From contig NZ_SZPZ01000004.1 of NCBI RefSeq assembly GCF_005233875.1, positions 1,054,001-1,118,000 of the forward strand: a stretch of 64,000 nucleotides of DNA, given 5' to 3'. The notes below the pieces were generated by a model. It was not told the DNA's origin, searched no databases, and worked only from the letters and a program-made list of their open reading frames with translations. Source of the stretch: Kribbella jiaozuonensis. Lineage in GTDB: Bacteria; Actinomycetota; Actinomycetes; Propionibacteriales; Kribbellaceae. Below, piece by piece: positions 1-8,734 of this stretch (position 1 is the first letter of the stretch; each line of letters begins with the position of its first letter). The translations under genes and the position numbers were made by a program.

Positions 1-101
1 TCCCCGCACCCGTCCCCGTTCGTGTCGAAGAACGTCTCGACATCAAGGCAGTAGACCACCGCGTTCTTCCACCAAATATCAGCCGTCTCCGTCAGTCGCA
101 T
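1..101 (-). CDS. GH13 alpha-amylase-family protein, N-terminal fragment (cut by window edge)
   Basis: The first 33 codons are visible on the minus strand. They read MRLTETADIWWKNAV followed by VYCLDVETFFDTNGDGCG. The WWK-AVVY-(L/I)-V-TF-D-NGDG pattern is the conserved start of GH13 catalytic barrels of the trehalose-synthase/alpha-amylase type. The gene lies 44 nt downstream of the GH43 stop on the same strand and is probably the last visible member of the fucosidase operon. The ATG at 101 has a GGAGG only about 1 nt upstream, which is too close for a normal ribosome site. An in-frame GTG at 122 is therefore possible. Substrate cannot be judged from this fragment. Confidence 0.72.
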   Translation of the reverse strand, partial: MRLTETADIWWKNAVVYCLDVETFFDTNGDGCG

Positions 102-145
102 GCCTCCGGGTGCCCACGCCACGACGCGGGTACACCCGGCAAACG

Positions 146-1078
146 TCACGGCCAGGCGGTGCTGAGTCGCTCGTACTCTTCTGCGGTGACCGGGAGCACG
201 ACACCGTGGCAGGGATCGTCCGGCAGGCGATGGTCGGTGGAGGGTGTCCACGCTCCGCCGGCGAGATCGGTCGTCTCGAACGGGACATACCGGCGTACCG
301 CCGTGAACTCGTCGATCCAGAGGTACCACTTGTCCTCGGTGTTCGACTTGTAGACCAGCGGCCCCTCTCCCTGAACGATGGCACCCAGGCCGATCCCTTC
401 GGCGAGCGGTGTCCATTCGGCTGCCGTCAGCGAGGTGGACGTCTCAGAGAAGACGGACTTCCCGAGCGGTACGTCGCCGCTGCGGCCGCGTTCGTCCTTC
501 AGGAAGCGGTAGTAGACGCCGTCGTGCTCGATCACCGTGGCATCGATGGTCTGCCAGCCGCGGTCGATCCACACCCGTGGCTCGGAGAACTCGCGGAAGT
601 CGCGGGTGGTGGCGTACATGATCCGGTTGTAGCTCTCGCCCTCGTGCTCCGCGTTGTCGTAGGGCGTCGAGGACCAATGCACGAGGTACGCATCCTGCTC
701 GGGATCCCAGATCGCCTCCGGAGCCCAGGTGTTGCCGGCCTCGGGCGGCGCAACTTCGACGAGCCGACCGTCATCCCAGTTCACCAGATCGGGCGACTCC
801 CAGACCATGATCGAGCGGCTTCCCCGACGCTGGTGCCGATCCCAATCCAGACTGAGGTACAGGCGCAGGTCGGTCGCGATCAGGTAGAACCGGTCCGCGG
901 ACCGGACGATGTGCGGGTCGCGCACGCCGCCTTCGCCCAAACCGGAGTACAGCACCGGCTTGCCGCCGTTGAGGTCGTGGAAGTGGAGCGGATCGTTGCC
1001 GTCGCTCAGCGCGAAGTAGATCTGCTCGCCGTCGATCGATTCGCGCTTGAAATGGACGTACAGGTAGCCCGCGTACAT
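146..1078 (-). CDS. GH43-like glycoside hydrolase (five-bladed propeller)
   Basis: This 310-residue protein has no signal peptide, so it probably acts in the cytoplasm on imported oligosaccharides. The GH43-type motif VRDPHIV lies at about residues 52-58 and WAPEAIWDPEQ at about 118-128. These are the usual positions of the base Asp and the pKa-modulating region in this propeller family. GH43 enzymes are mostly arabinofuranosidases or xylosidases. The exact specificity here is not visible. The start lies 4 nt after the GH29 stop, so the two genes are co-transcribed. Companions are GH29, GH95 and an importer, which suggests trimming of a plant-type side chain that contains fucose. Confidence 0.8.
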   Translation of the reverse strand: MYAGYLYVHFKRESIDGEQIYFALSDGNDPLHFHDLNGGKPVLYSGLGEGGVRDPHIVRSADRFYLIATDLRLYLSLDWDRHQRRGSRSIMVWESPDLVNWDDGRLVEVAPPEAGNTWAPEAIWDPEQDAYLVHWSSTPYDNAEHEGESYNRIMYATTRDFREFSEPRVWIDRGWQTIDATVIEHDGVYYRFLKDERGRSGDVPLGKSVFSETSTSLTAAEWTPLAEGIGLGAIVQGEGPLVYKSNTEDKWYLWIDEFTAVRRYVPFETTDLAGGAWTPSTDHRLPDDPCHGVVLPVTAEEYERLSTAWP

Positions 1079-1082
1079 CCGA

Positions 1083-2495
1083 TCAGCCGACCTGGATGGC
1101 GAGGCAGTTGGCGGTTTCGAGTGGGGGTGTTTCGGGGAGTTCGACGACCAGGATGCCTTGGGCTTGGGTGAAGGGGACGGGGCCGTGGCCGTGGCCGAGG
1201 AGGCGTACGGCGGTGACTGATTCGGCGGTAAGGCTGCGGATGATGGCGCGGTGGTCGGACGGCCAGGTGAGTCGGAAGGCGTAGATGGTGTTGTCGCGGC
1301 GGGTGAAGCGGTAGTCGGAGCTTGTCCAGCGCACCCGGTCCTCGGTGAAACCGTCGATGATCACGCTTGATGGTCCTTCGCCGAACACGTCGAAGGGTCG
1401 GGTGCCGTAGATGCCTTCGCCGCAGACCTTCGTCCAGGCGCCGAGGTCGTCGAGGAGTTGGGTGCATTCGAGGTCGAGGCTGCCGTCCGGCTGTTGTGGC
1501 ACGTTGAGCAGGAGGTTGCCGTTCTTCGACACGATGTCTACGAGCAGCTCGATCACGTGGCCGGCCGTCTTGTAGACGTCGCGAACGTTGTAGAACCAGT
1601 CGCCGACCGACGTGTCGGTCTGCCAGGGCCGCGGCTGGATGCCAGGCGTCTGGCTCCGTTCGATGTCCATCATCCCGACCGCGCTCACCTCGGGCCGGCG
1701 ATCCTTCTGCTGATAGACCGCCCGGTTCGTGCCATGGAGCCGCGCGCTGGTGTTGTACAGATGCGACACCGCCCGCAGCCCAGGCTCGTACGTCGCCTCG
1801 CCGAACGGCAGCGGCCCGTCGGAGTACAGCAGGTCGGGCTGGTACCGGTCGATCATCTCGGTCACGGCCTCGAGCCAGTGCCGGTGCCACGCCGGATCGT
1901 CGCTGTACCAAGGATCCGGTACGTCGACGTCCTGCAGGTAGCGGCTGTTGTCGAGGTACAGATCACGGCTGGCCGGATCGTTCCCGTCGTACGGCCCGAA
2001 CCGATCGCTGCCCTTGTTGACCGACATCCACGTGAGCGCCGCGCCGAGGTGCTCCGTGATGCCGAACGGCAGCCCGCGCTCGTCCGCGGCCGCCTTCCAT
2101 AGCGCAAGAATGTCCTTGCCCGGGCCGACCTTGACCGAGTTCCAGCGGTGGATGGCCGACTCGTAGTTGAAGAAGTTGTCGTGGTGCACGGCCTGCGCGA
2201 CGAAGTACCGCGCGCCGGCCGCGACGAACCGGTCCATCAGATCCTGCGGATCGAACTTCTCGGCCTTCCACAGCGGTACGACGTCCTTGTACCCGAACTC
2301 CGACGGGTGCCCGTAGGTCCGCAGGTGGTAGAGGTACTGAGCGGTGCCCTCCCGGTACATGTTGCGCGCGTACCAGTCGCCGTACCGCGGCACCGACTGA
2401 GGACCCCAGTGCGACCAGATGCCGAGCTTCGCATCCCGGAACCAGTCCGGGCATTCGAACGTGCTCAAGGACTCGAAAGTTGCGTCGAACGGCAC
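1083..2495 (-). CDS. Alpha-L-fucosidase, GH29 family
   Basis: A 470-residue protein without a signal peptide. The N-terminal barrel shows KLGIWSHWGPQSV at residues 23-35 (the GH29 KFGIF-HWG signature) and AVHHDNF near 102-108. LLYSDG at 222-227 places Asp226 at the usual nucleophile position. A C-terminal beta domain follows from about residue 350. The family retains configuration and removes terminal alpha-L-fucose. It sits 28 nt downstream of the lipoprotein gene and 4 nt upstream of the GH43 gene. The pairing with a GH95 enzyme in one operon suggests fucosidases of complementary linkage preference. Cytoplasmic location fits with uptake of intact oligosaccharides. Confidence 0.93.
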   Translation of the reverse strand: MPFDATFESLSTFECPDWFRDAKLGIWSHWGPQSVPRYGDWYARNMYREGTAQYLYHLRTYGHPSEFGYKDVVPLWKAEKFDPQDLMDRFVAAGARYFVAQAVHHDNFFNYESAIHRWNSVKVGPGKDILALWKAAADERGLPFGITEHLGAALTWMSVNKGSDRFGPYDGNDPASRDLYLDNSRYLQDVDVPDPWYSDDPAWHRHWLEAVTEMIDRYQPDLLYSDGPLPFGEATYEPGLRAVSHLYNTSARLHGTNRAVYQQKDRRPEVSAVGMMDIERSQTPGIQPRPWQTDTSVGDWFYNVRDVYKTAGHVIELLVDIVSKNGNLLLNVPQQPDGSLDLECTQLLDDLGAWTKVCGEGIYGTRPFDVFGEGPSSVIIDGFTEDRVRWTSSDYRFTRRDNTIYAFRLTWPSDHRAIIRSLTAESVTAVRLLGHGHGPVPFTQAQGILVVELPETPPLETANCLAIQVG

Positions 2496-2523
2496 TGGTC
2501 GCTCCTCGTCGGTTTGCCGGGGA

Positions 2524-4212
2524 CTACTTGTTGGGCATCTTGTCGTAGGCGGTCTGCTGGATCTCGAGGTACCGCTTCAGCCCGAGACCGTCGAGACCCT
2601 TGACGTAGGCGTCCCAGTCGGTGTCGATGTTCTTCGAGCCGGTGACGAACTGCAGCGCGTTCTGCTGCACGTAGTTGTCGATGTTCGTCTGCAGCGTCGC
2701 GACCTCGTTCGCCTGGGCCGGGTCGATCCACACCTTCCAGTACGGGTAGATCTTGGCCTTGTCCTCGTGGCCCGCGTACAGCTTGGTCGCGTCGAACAGC
2801 CGGCGCTCGTACCCGGCCTGCGAGTAGATGTCGGTGCCGATCGCCTCGGAGTTCCGGAAGTGGGCGGTGTTGTTGTACTGTGCCAGCGCGCCCCAGCCGG
2901 AGTTCGGCGGCTTCGACCCGACCTTCTGCGGGATCTGCTTGAACACCGGCTTCAGCGACTTGTCCAGCGCGACGTCGCCACTGCCCGGCTTGGTCCAGGT
3001 CTTGCCCTCGGTGCCGAACTGGCCGTTGATCTGGCCCTCGTCGGTGAAGATGTAGTCGAGCAGCTTGATCGCCTGGATCTGCTCCTCCTGCGTGGCCTTC
3101 GAGGTCAGCACGAAGGTCGCGCCGGGTGCGCTCGGGAAGTTGTAGCCGGTGAAGTTCGCACCGTCCGGGCCGGTGAGCGGCGGCACCGCGTCGTACTGCT
3201 TGTCGCGGCCGTCGGGAGAGCCGGTGGTGACGAAGATGCCGGGGTGCAGGACCGTCGCGGATCCGAGCACGACGGTGCCGGCGTGGTTGCCCTGCTGCTG
3301 CAGCGCGTCAGGGTTCTGGGTGAACGCGCCCTTGTCGATCAGGCCTTCCTTGTACAGCGAGTTCAGGTACTTGAGGCCTGCTCGCCAGCCGTCCTTGTTG
3401 GCCTGGACGTCGACCTTGCCGTCGTTGAGCACCAGGGTCGAGTTGTTGTTGCCGCTGGTGCCCTGCGGGTCGTAGATGAACGCGTTCATGAAGTACGGGA
3501 TGAGTACGTCGCGGACGTCGGCGCTGAGCGGGATCTCGTCGGCCTTACCGTTGCCGTTCGGGTCCTGGGTCTTGAACGCCTCGAGGACCTTGCGCATGTC
3601 CTCGGTCGTCTTCGGCTGCTGCAGACCGAGCTTCTTCAGCCAGGCGGAGTTCATCCACAACTTGTCCTGGTACGTGCAGTGGAAGCAGTCGACCCACTGC
3701 GGTATCCCGTAGATCTTCCCGTCCGGCGCGGTGGCCATCGCCTTCCACTCCGGGGTGGAATCCAGCGCCTTCTTGACGTTCGGCGCGTACTGGTCGATCA
3801 GCTGGTTCAGCGGTACGACGACACCCTGGTTCGACAGCTTGAGCAGGTCGGTCTGGGTGAACTGGTCGACCCACGGGATCAGCAGGTACAGGTCGGGGTA
3901 GTCACCGCTGGCCAGCGAGATCTGCCGCTTCTCCTTGGCCGGTCCGCCGTCGAACGTGGTGTTCTGCCACTTGATGGTCAGGTTGAACTTGTCCTTCACC
4001 ACCTTGGTGAAGTCGTTCGTGGCCAGGTTCCAGTCGGCCGACTGCGGCGCGAAGACGTCCAGCGTGAGCGCGGGATTCCCGGTGATCGTGGGCAACGGCT
4101 TGCCCTGAGTGTCGTCCGAGCCGCCGCCTCCTGAACAGGCCGCAAGCGCGAGCGCCAGGAGACTGATGCCGGCGACCGCGGCGCGCCTCCGCCTACTGAG
4201 TTTTACAGACAT
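2524..4212 (-). CDS. Extracellular solute-binding lipoprotein, LipO/LplA type
   Basis: A 562-residue precursor. After an Arg-rich start comes the lipobox LALAAC with Cys26 as lipidation site, then a Gly/Ser linker. The size and the aromatic-rich domain are typical of the large LplA/LipO binding proteins that work with LplB/YtcP permeases for oligosaccharides. It should capture the ligand outside the membrane. It lies 33 nt downstream of the YtcP-type permease and 28 nt upstream of GH29. Gene order fucosidase, two permeases, binding protein, fucosidase argues for a fucosylated oligosaccharide ligand. That ligand is an inference from context. Confidence 0.9.
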   Translation of the reverse strand: MSVKLSRRRRAAVAGISLLALALAACSGGGGSDDTQGKPLPTITGNPALTLDVFAPQSADWNLATNDFTKVVKDKFNLTIKWQNTTFDGGPAKEKRQISLASGDYPDLYLLIPWVDQFTQTDLLKLSNQGVVVPLNQLIDQYAPNVKKALDSTPEWKAMATAPDGKIYGIPQWVDCFHCTYQDKLWMNSAWLKKLGLQQPKTTEDMRKVLEAFKTQDPNGNGKADEIPLSADVRDVLIPYFMNAFIYDPQGTSGNNNSTLVLNDGKVDVQANKDGWRAGLKYLNSLYKEGLIDKGAFTQNPDALQQQGNHAGTVVLGSATVLHPGIFVTTGSPDGRDKQYDAVPPLTGPDGANFTGYNFPSAPGATFVLTSKATQEEQIQAIKLLDYIFTDEGQINGQFGTEGKTWTKPGSGDVALDKSLKPVFKQIPQKVGSKPPNSGWGALAQYNNTAHFRNSEAIGTDIYSQAGYERRLFDATKLYAGHEDKAKIYPYWKVWIDPAQANEVATLQTNIDNYVQQNALQFVTGSKNIDTDWDAYVKGLDGLGLKRYLEIQQTAYDKMPNK

Positions 4213-4245
4213 AGGTCCCTCACAGGGTCGAGGTGAAGCAGGAGA

Positions 4246-5214
4246 TCAGCCCTTCACAGCGCCGATCAGGATTCCCTTGGTGAAATAGCGGGCGACGAAC
4301 GGATAGATCAGCAGGACCGGAACGCTCGCGACGACGATCAGCGAGTACTTGAGCAGGTCGGCCAGTTGCTGGCGCTGGATGACGACGGATGCGTCGACCG
4401 CGCCGCCACCGGTGGTGTTGAGGATCAGGATGTTCCGCAGTACCAGCTGCAACGGGAACAGATCCGGGTTCTTCAGGTATATCAGCGCGTCGAAGTACGA
4501 GTTCCACTGCATGATCGCGTACATCAACGCGACCACCGCGATCATCGGTTTGGCCAGCGGGATCACCACCGACCACAGGAACCGCAGGTCACCGCAGCCG
4601 TCCAGCTCGGCGGCCTCGACCAGCTCCTCGGGGATCGCGGTCCGGAAGTACGTACGGGCGATGATGACCTGCCAGACCCCGATCGCCTGCGGGATGATCA
4701 GCGCCCACCGGGTATCGAGCAGCCCGACCGACTGCACCACCAGGTACGTCGGGATGAGGCCGCCGGTGAACAGCATCGTGAACAGGATCGCGGTCATCAC
4801 GACGTTGCGGCCGACCAGGGTACGACGCGACATCGGGTAGGCGATCGCGACCGTCATCGTGACGCTGACGATCGTGCCGACGACCGTGTAGAACAACGAG
4901 TTCACGTACCCCTGGACGATCTGCGGGTTCTCGAAGACCGCGTGGTAGCCCCGCAAGGAGAACTCGACCGGCCAGAACAGCACCCGTCCGGACGACACCG
5001 CCTCGGGGCTGCTGAACGAGCTGGCCACGATGTACAGCAGCGGCGCGAGCACGACCGCGAGGAAGACCGCGAGCAGCAGGTAGACGCAGAACAAGAAGAT
5101 CCGGTCGGTGCGCGACTCACGGATCCGGCGCGCCTTCGCGGCCCGGCGTTCGGTCCGCTTGGTCGGCTTGGTGGGCAGTGCGTCTACCGGCGGCATTTCG
5201 GTTCGGGTAGTCAT
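4246..5214 (-). CDS. Carbohydrate ABC transporter permease, YtcP/MalG type
   Basis: A 322-residue membrane protein. The N-terminus carries a charged cytosolic stretch (KRTERRAAKARR) and is followed by about six membrane segments. The EAA loop reads EAAELDGCGDLRFLW, the ATPase contact of MalG-type permeases. The reading frame stays open far upstream into the preceding gene, but the ATG at 5214 overlaps the stop of the LplB-type permease by 4 nt (ATGA). That is the expected coupled start. No ATPase gene lies in the operon, so an external MsmK-type ATPase is needed. The one at 40188 is a candidate. Confidence 0.92.
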   Translation of the reverse strand: MTTRTEMPPVDALPTKPTKRTERRAAKARRIRESRTDRIFLFCVYLLLAVFLAVVLAPLLYIVASSFSSPEAVSSGRVLFWPVEFSLRGYHAVFENPQIVQGYVNSLFYTVVGTIVSVTMTVAIAYPMSRRTLVGRNVVMTAILFTMLFTGGLIPTYLVVQSVGLLDTRWALIIPQAIGVWQVIIARTYFRTAIPEELVEAAELDGCGDLRFLWSVVIPLAKPMIAVVALMYAIMQWNSYFDALIYLKNPDLFPLQLVLRNILILNTTGGGAVDASVVIQRQQLADLLKYSLIVVASVPVLLIYPFVARYFTKGILIGAVKG

Positions 5215-6203
5215 GACCACAGTCCATTTCCGGTGATCCGCTTGGCGATGGTGTTGACCATCAGCAGCAGCGCCAGGTTGATGACCGAGTTGAACAGGCC
5301 GACCGCGGTCGCGCCGCTGAAGTCGGCGTTCAGCAGGCCGGTCTTGTAGACGTAGGTGGCGATGATCTCGGACTGGCTGAGATTGAGCGGGTTCTGCAGC
5401 AGGAACGCCTTCTCGAACCCGATCGCCATGATGTTGCCGACAGCAAGGACCAGGATGATCACCGCGGTCGGCATGATGCCCGGCAGGTCCACGTGCAGGA
5501 TCCGCCGCAGCCGGCCGGCGCCGTCCACCTTGGCCGCCTCGTGCAGCGCCGGGTCGATCCCGGCGAGTGCCGCGAGGTAGATGACCGCGGAGTACCCGGT
5601 GGTCTGCCAGACGTCGGACCAGACGTAGATGTGCCGGAAGTAGTCCGGGTTGCCGAGGAAGTCGATCGACGGTACGCCGAAGAACCCGAGCCCCTCGTTG
5701 ACGATGCCGAGTCGCGGCGACAGCACCAGGATCGTCATCGACACGACCACCACGGTCGAGATGAAGTACGGCGCGTACGTGACCAGCTGGACGCTCCGCT
5801 TGAAGATGCCGTTGCGGACCTCGTTCAGCGCGAGCGCGAGGATGATCGCGATCGGGAAGCTGGCCGCGACGGTGTAGAGCGACAGTACGAAGGTGTTCTT
5901 CACCAGGGTCCAGAACACCGGGTTGTGGAAGAACAGGTCGAAGTTCTGCCAGCCCACCCACGGGCTTCCCCAGATGCCCTTGATCACGTTGTAGCTCTTG
6001 AACGCGAGCACCGCGTTCGACATCGGGATGTACTTGAACACCACGAACCAGACCAGCGGCACGACCATCAACAGGTAGAGGGTCCAATGCCGGCGCAGAC
6101 TTCGGCGCAGCCCCTTGATCCCGGGCCGGTCTCGTCGCCCGCGACGACTTGGCCGCACCGGTGTCTGACCGGCCGGCGGCTGGATAGTTGTCAGGCTTGC
6201 CAT
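5211..6203 (-). CDS. Carbohydrate ABC transporter permease, LplB type
   Basis: A 330-residue membrane protein with a basic N-terminal tail (SRRGRRDRPGIKGLRRSLRR) and about six hydrophobic segments starting with WTLYLLMVVPLVWF. The EAA loop reads HEAAKVDGAGRLRRI. It forms the heterodimeric channel with the permease encoded immediately downstream, with which it shares an ATGA overlap. It follows the GH95 gene after 25 nt. The LplB/YtcP/LipO trio is a recognised subgroup of CUT1 importers for complex oligosaccharides. Confidence 0.92.
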   Translation of the reverse strand: MASLTTIQPPAGQTPVRPSRRGRRDRPGIKGLRRSLRRHWTLYLLMVVPLVWFVVFKYIPMSNAVLAFKSYNVIKGIWGSPWVGWQNFDLFFHNPVFWTLVKNTFVLSLYTVAASFPIAIILALALNEVRNGIFKRSVQLVTYAPYFISTVVVVSMTILVLSPRLGIVNEGLGFFGVPSIDFLGNPDYFRHIYVWSDVWQTTGYSAVIYLAALAGIDPALHEAAKVDGAGRLRRILHVDLPGIMPTAVIILVLAVGNIMAIGFEKAFLLQNPLNLSQSEIIATYVYKTGLLNADFSGATAVGLFNSVINLALLLMVNTIAKRITGNGLWS

Positions 6204-6228
6204 GAACCCTCCTCGTCCTGGCCGGAGA

Positions 6229-8592
6229 TCAGCTCGAGCTCAGGCGGTGGCCGATACCGGCGGTCAACCTGACCGGCACCCGGTCGTCGCCGTGGCGTAC
6301 GACGCGCTCTTGGTCGCGATCGGCAGTAAGAACTGCCTCCACGCGACCCTGCGTCCAGGCGATGTCGACAGTGACCCCGCCGCGAGCCCGCAGGCCGGTG
6401 ACCCGTCCGCTCGGCCACTCGGCCGGCAGAGCAGGCAGTAGCTCGAGCTCGCCGGTGTGGCTCTGCAGCAGCATCTCCGCGATCCCGGCCGTCGCGCCGA
6501 AGTTGCCGTCGATCTGGAACGGCGGATGCGCACAGAACAGGTTCGGGTAGACACCCGCGCCGCTGCCCGGTCGCCCTTTCGCCGTGTCGTCCGCGGGCTT
6601 CAGGAATGCACGGACCAGGCGGTGTGCCGCGGCCGCATCGCGAAGTCGAGCCCGCAGGTTGATCTTCCATGCCAGCGACCAGCCGGTGGCCTCATCGCCG
6701 CGCAGGTCCAGGGTTCGCGCTGCGGCGGCCGCGAGGTCCGGCGTACCGTCCGGCGTGATCGCATCGCCCGGATGGAGACCGACCAGGTGCGACATGTGCC
6801 GATGGTGGGGATCTTCTTCGGGTAGGTCGGCCGCCCACTCCTGCAGCTGTCCTTGTGCTCCGATGGCCGGTTCGGGCAGACGCTTGCGGGCGGTGGACAG
6901 CTCGCCGACAAGGGGATCGACGACGTCGAGGAGTTCGGCCGCCTGCTCGACTCGCTGGAAGAGATCCGAGATCAGGGCGAGGTCCATCGTCGACGAGACG
7001 GTGACCGAGGCCGGCTCTCCGTCGGCGGCAAGGTAGTCGTTCTCCGGCGACGTCGACGGCGCCGTACCGAGCGTGCCGTCCGGCAGCTCCACCAACCAGT
7101 CGAGGCAGAACTCCGCCGCCCCGCGCAGTACGGGCCACGAGTCGCCGAGGAACTCCAGATCGCCGGTGAACTCGTAGTGATCCCACAAATGCCGGGACAG
7201 CCAGGCACCGGCCATCGGCCAGTTCGACCACCGCGGATCACCCTCGACCGGGAACGACCAGCACCAGGCGTCGGCGTTGTGATGCGCGGTCCAGCCGGCG
7301 CAGCCGTACCGTTCCTTGGCCGTCGTACGCCCGGCTTGGGCGAGTTGACCGATATACCGGAGCAGCGGTTCGTGGCATTCGGACAGGTTGGTCGTCTCGG
7401 CCGGCCAGTAGTTCATCTCGGTGTTGATGTTGACCGTGTAGTTGCTGCTCCACGGCGGCCGGAGGATGTCGTTCCAGATCCCTTGCAGATTGGTCGGCAG
7501 GCCGCCCGAGCGCGAACCCGCGATCATCAGGTAGCGGCCGTAGTTGAACAGCAGCGCGGCGAGCGCGGGATCGTCGGCTGCGCTCGCGACCCGTACGTCG
7601 GTCGGCAGGTCGGACTGGTCCGCCCCGGCCAACTCGAGCGACGAACGCCGGAACAGCCGCCGGTGATCCTCGCGATGATCGTTCAGGATCTCGTCGTACG
7701 CACGGGCGCGCGCTGCGAGAACTGTCTGATCCGCGGCGGTCCAGCACTCCACGGCCGATCGAGTCGGCGTGGTCGACGGACCGTCGTACCCGGTGCCGCT
7801 GGACAGGATCAGCGTGATCTCCGTTGCGTCCTCGATCGTCAGCTGGGCTTCGTCGGCGCGGATCTCCCCGTCGCTCGCGGCTCGGAGCGCGATGGCCGCC
7901 GCCATGCCGCGATCAGCGCCGTCGGAGTACCGGATCGGATCCGCAACGTCGCTGCGATGCGGAGGAGCGACATCGGCCGGTGCCTGCAGCAACAATCCGA
8001 GTCCGTCCTCGACGGCGTGAGGCTGCGAGGGCAACTGCGACGTCAAACTGCAGGTCAGTCCCAGCACCGGCTCGGATGCGGTGACTCGCACAACCAGGAC
8101 ATCATCCGGTGCGCTGACGAAGGTCTCTTGCCGCACAACGACTCCGCCGACCTCGTACTCCGCCGTCGCCGTCGCGGCATCGAGATCGAGCTCCCGCCGG
8201 TACTGCGCGACGTCGGTCGGAGTACTGCCATTGATCCGAATCTCCAGCAGGAGGTCGCCCAACGGCAGGTACGCCTGGCCGTAGCCGGAGTGGAATCCGC
8301 CGGCCAACTCGTGCGCCCGGCGGATGTCGCCCGCCGCGAGCGCATCACGCACGGCCTGGACTGCTTCGGCGCCCGTCGCACCCAACGGCGTCGACAGCAG
8401 CCGCGCGGTCTCCGGCCCACCCGACCACAGCGTCTCGTCGTTCAGGCCGATCCGATCGCGGCCGACCCCGCCGAAACACATCGCGCCGATACGGCCGTTG
8501 CCGAGCGGCAAAGCCTCCAGCCAGGTATCGGCCGGGCGGTCGTAGTACAAGCGCTGCGCACCGGACCGGTCCGAGCTCACCAGGTTGCCCAT
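6229..8592 (-). CDS. GH95-family alpha-L-fucosidase
   Basis: A 787-residue protein without signal peptide. The N-terminal beta domain begins with the family pattern YYDRPADTWLEALPLGNGRIG and continues with LNDETLWSGGP. The (alpha/alpha)6 catalytic domain carries LLFNYGRYLMIAGSRSG, GLPTNLQGIWND and NTEMNYWPAETTNL, all hallmarks of GH95. C-terminal FQIDGNFGATAGIAEMLLQS is also conserved. Family members are inverting alpha-1,2-L-fucosidases or alpha-L-galactosidases. It is the first gene of the leftward operon and has a GGAGGA ribosome site before ATG 8592. Xyloglucan-like side chains (Fuc-alpha-1,2-Gal) would be a natural substrate, which is inference. Confidence 0.93.
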   Translation of the reverse strand: MGNLVSSDRSGAQRLYYDRPADTWLEALPLGNGRIGAMCFGGVGRDRIGLNDETLWSGGPETARLLSTPLGATGAEAVQAVRDALAAGDIRRAHELAGGFHSGYGQAYLPLGDLLLEIRINGSTPTDVAQYRRELDLDAATATAEYEVGGVVVRQETFVSAPDDVLVVRVTASEPVLGLTCSLTSQLPSQPHAVEDGLGLLLQAPADVAPPHRSDVADPIRYSDGADRGMAAAIALRAASDGEIRADEAQLTIEDATEITLILSSGTGYDGPSTTPTRSAVECWTAADQTVLAARARAYDEILNDHREDHRRLFRRSSLELAGADQSDLPTDVRVASAADDPALAALLFNYGRYLMIAGSRSGGLPTNLQGIWNDILRPPWSSNYTVNINTEMNYWPAETTNLSECHEPLLRYIGQLAQAGRTTAKERYGCAGWTAHHNADAWCWSFPVEGDPRWSNWPMAGAWLSRHLWDHYEFTGDLEFLGDSWPVLRGAAEFCLDWLVELPDGTLGTAPSTSPENDYLAADGEPASVTVSSTMDLALISDLFQRVEQAAELLDVVDPLVGELSTARKRLPEPAIGAQGQLQEWAADLPEEDPHHRHMSHLVGLHPGDAITPDGTPDLAAAAARTLDLRGDEATGWSLAWKINLRARLRDAAAAHRLVRAFLKPADDTAKGRPGSGAGVYPNLFCAHPPFQIDGNFGATAGIAEMLLQSHTGELELLPALPAEWPSGRVTGLRARGGVTVDIAWTQGRVEAVLTADRDQERVVRHGDDRVPVRLTAGIGHRLSSS

Positions 8593-8734
8593 ACTGCAGT
8601 CCTCCGTCGAGATGACGAGGTATTAGTCCTATGAATTTCCGGGATCGTAGCGCCGCCGCTGCGATTGGTCCATACTGAACGCCATCGAATAGCCAGAAAG
8701 ATCCCATCTCTGTGGAACGGATGTGAGGGCCGCC
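8593..8734. promoter_or_regulatory. Divergent promoter region between GH95 and fuconate dehydratase, with a repeated ATTrGTCC motif
   Basis: This 142-bp gap drives both arms of the fucose locus. A related element occurs twice in the same orientation, ATTAGTCCTATGAA at 8622-8635 and ATTGGTCCATACTGAA at 8664-8679. The starts are 42 bp apart, about four helical turns. Such spacing suits a dimeric regulator, most simply the FCD-type GntR protein encoded at 10051. No convincing consensus -35/-10 pair is visible, so the promoters are not placed. Confidence 0.4.

Noticed and set aside
2419..4134. Rightward open frame of 571 codons opposite the first lipoprotein
   Set aside because: Antisense shadow of the lipoprotein gene. 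Val/Leu/Arg-rich and without motifs.
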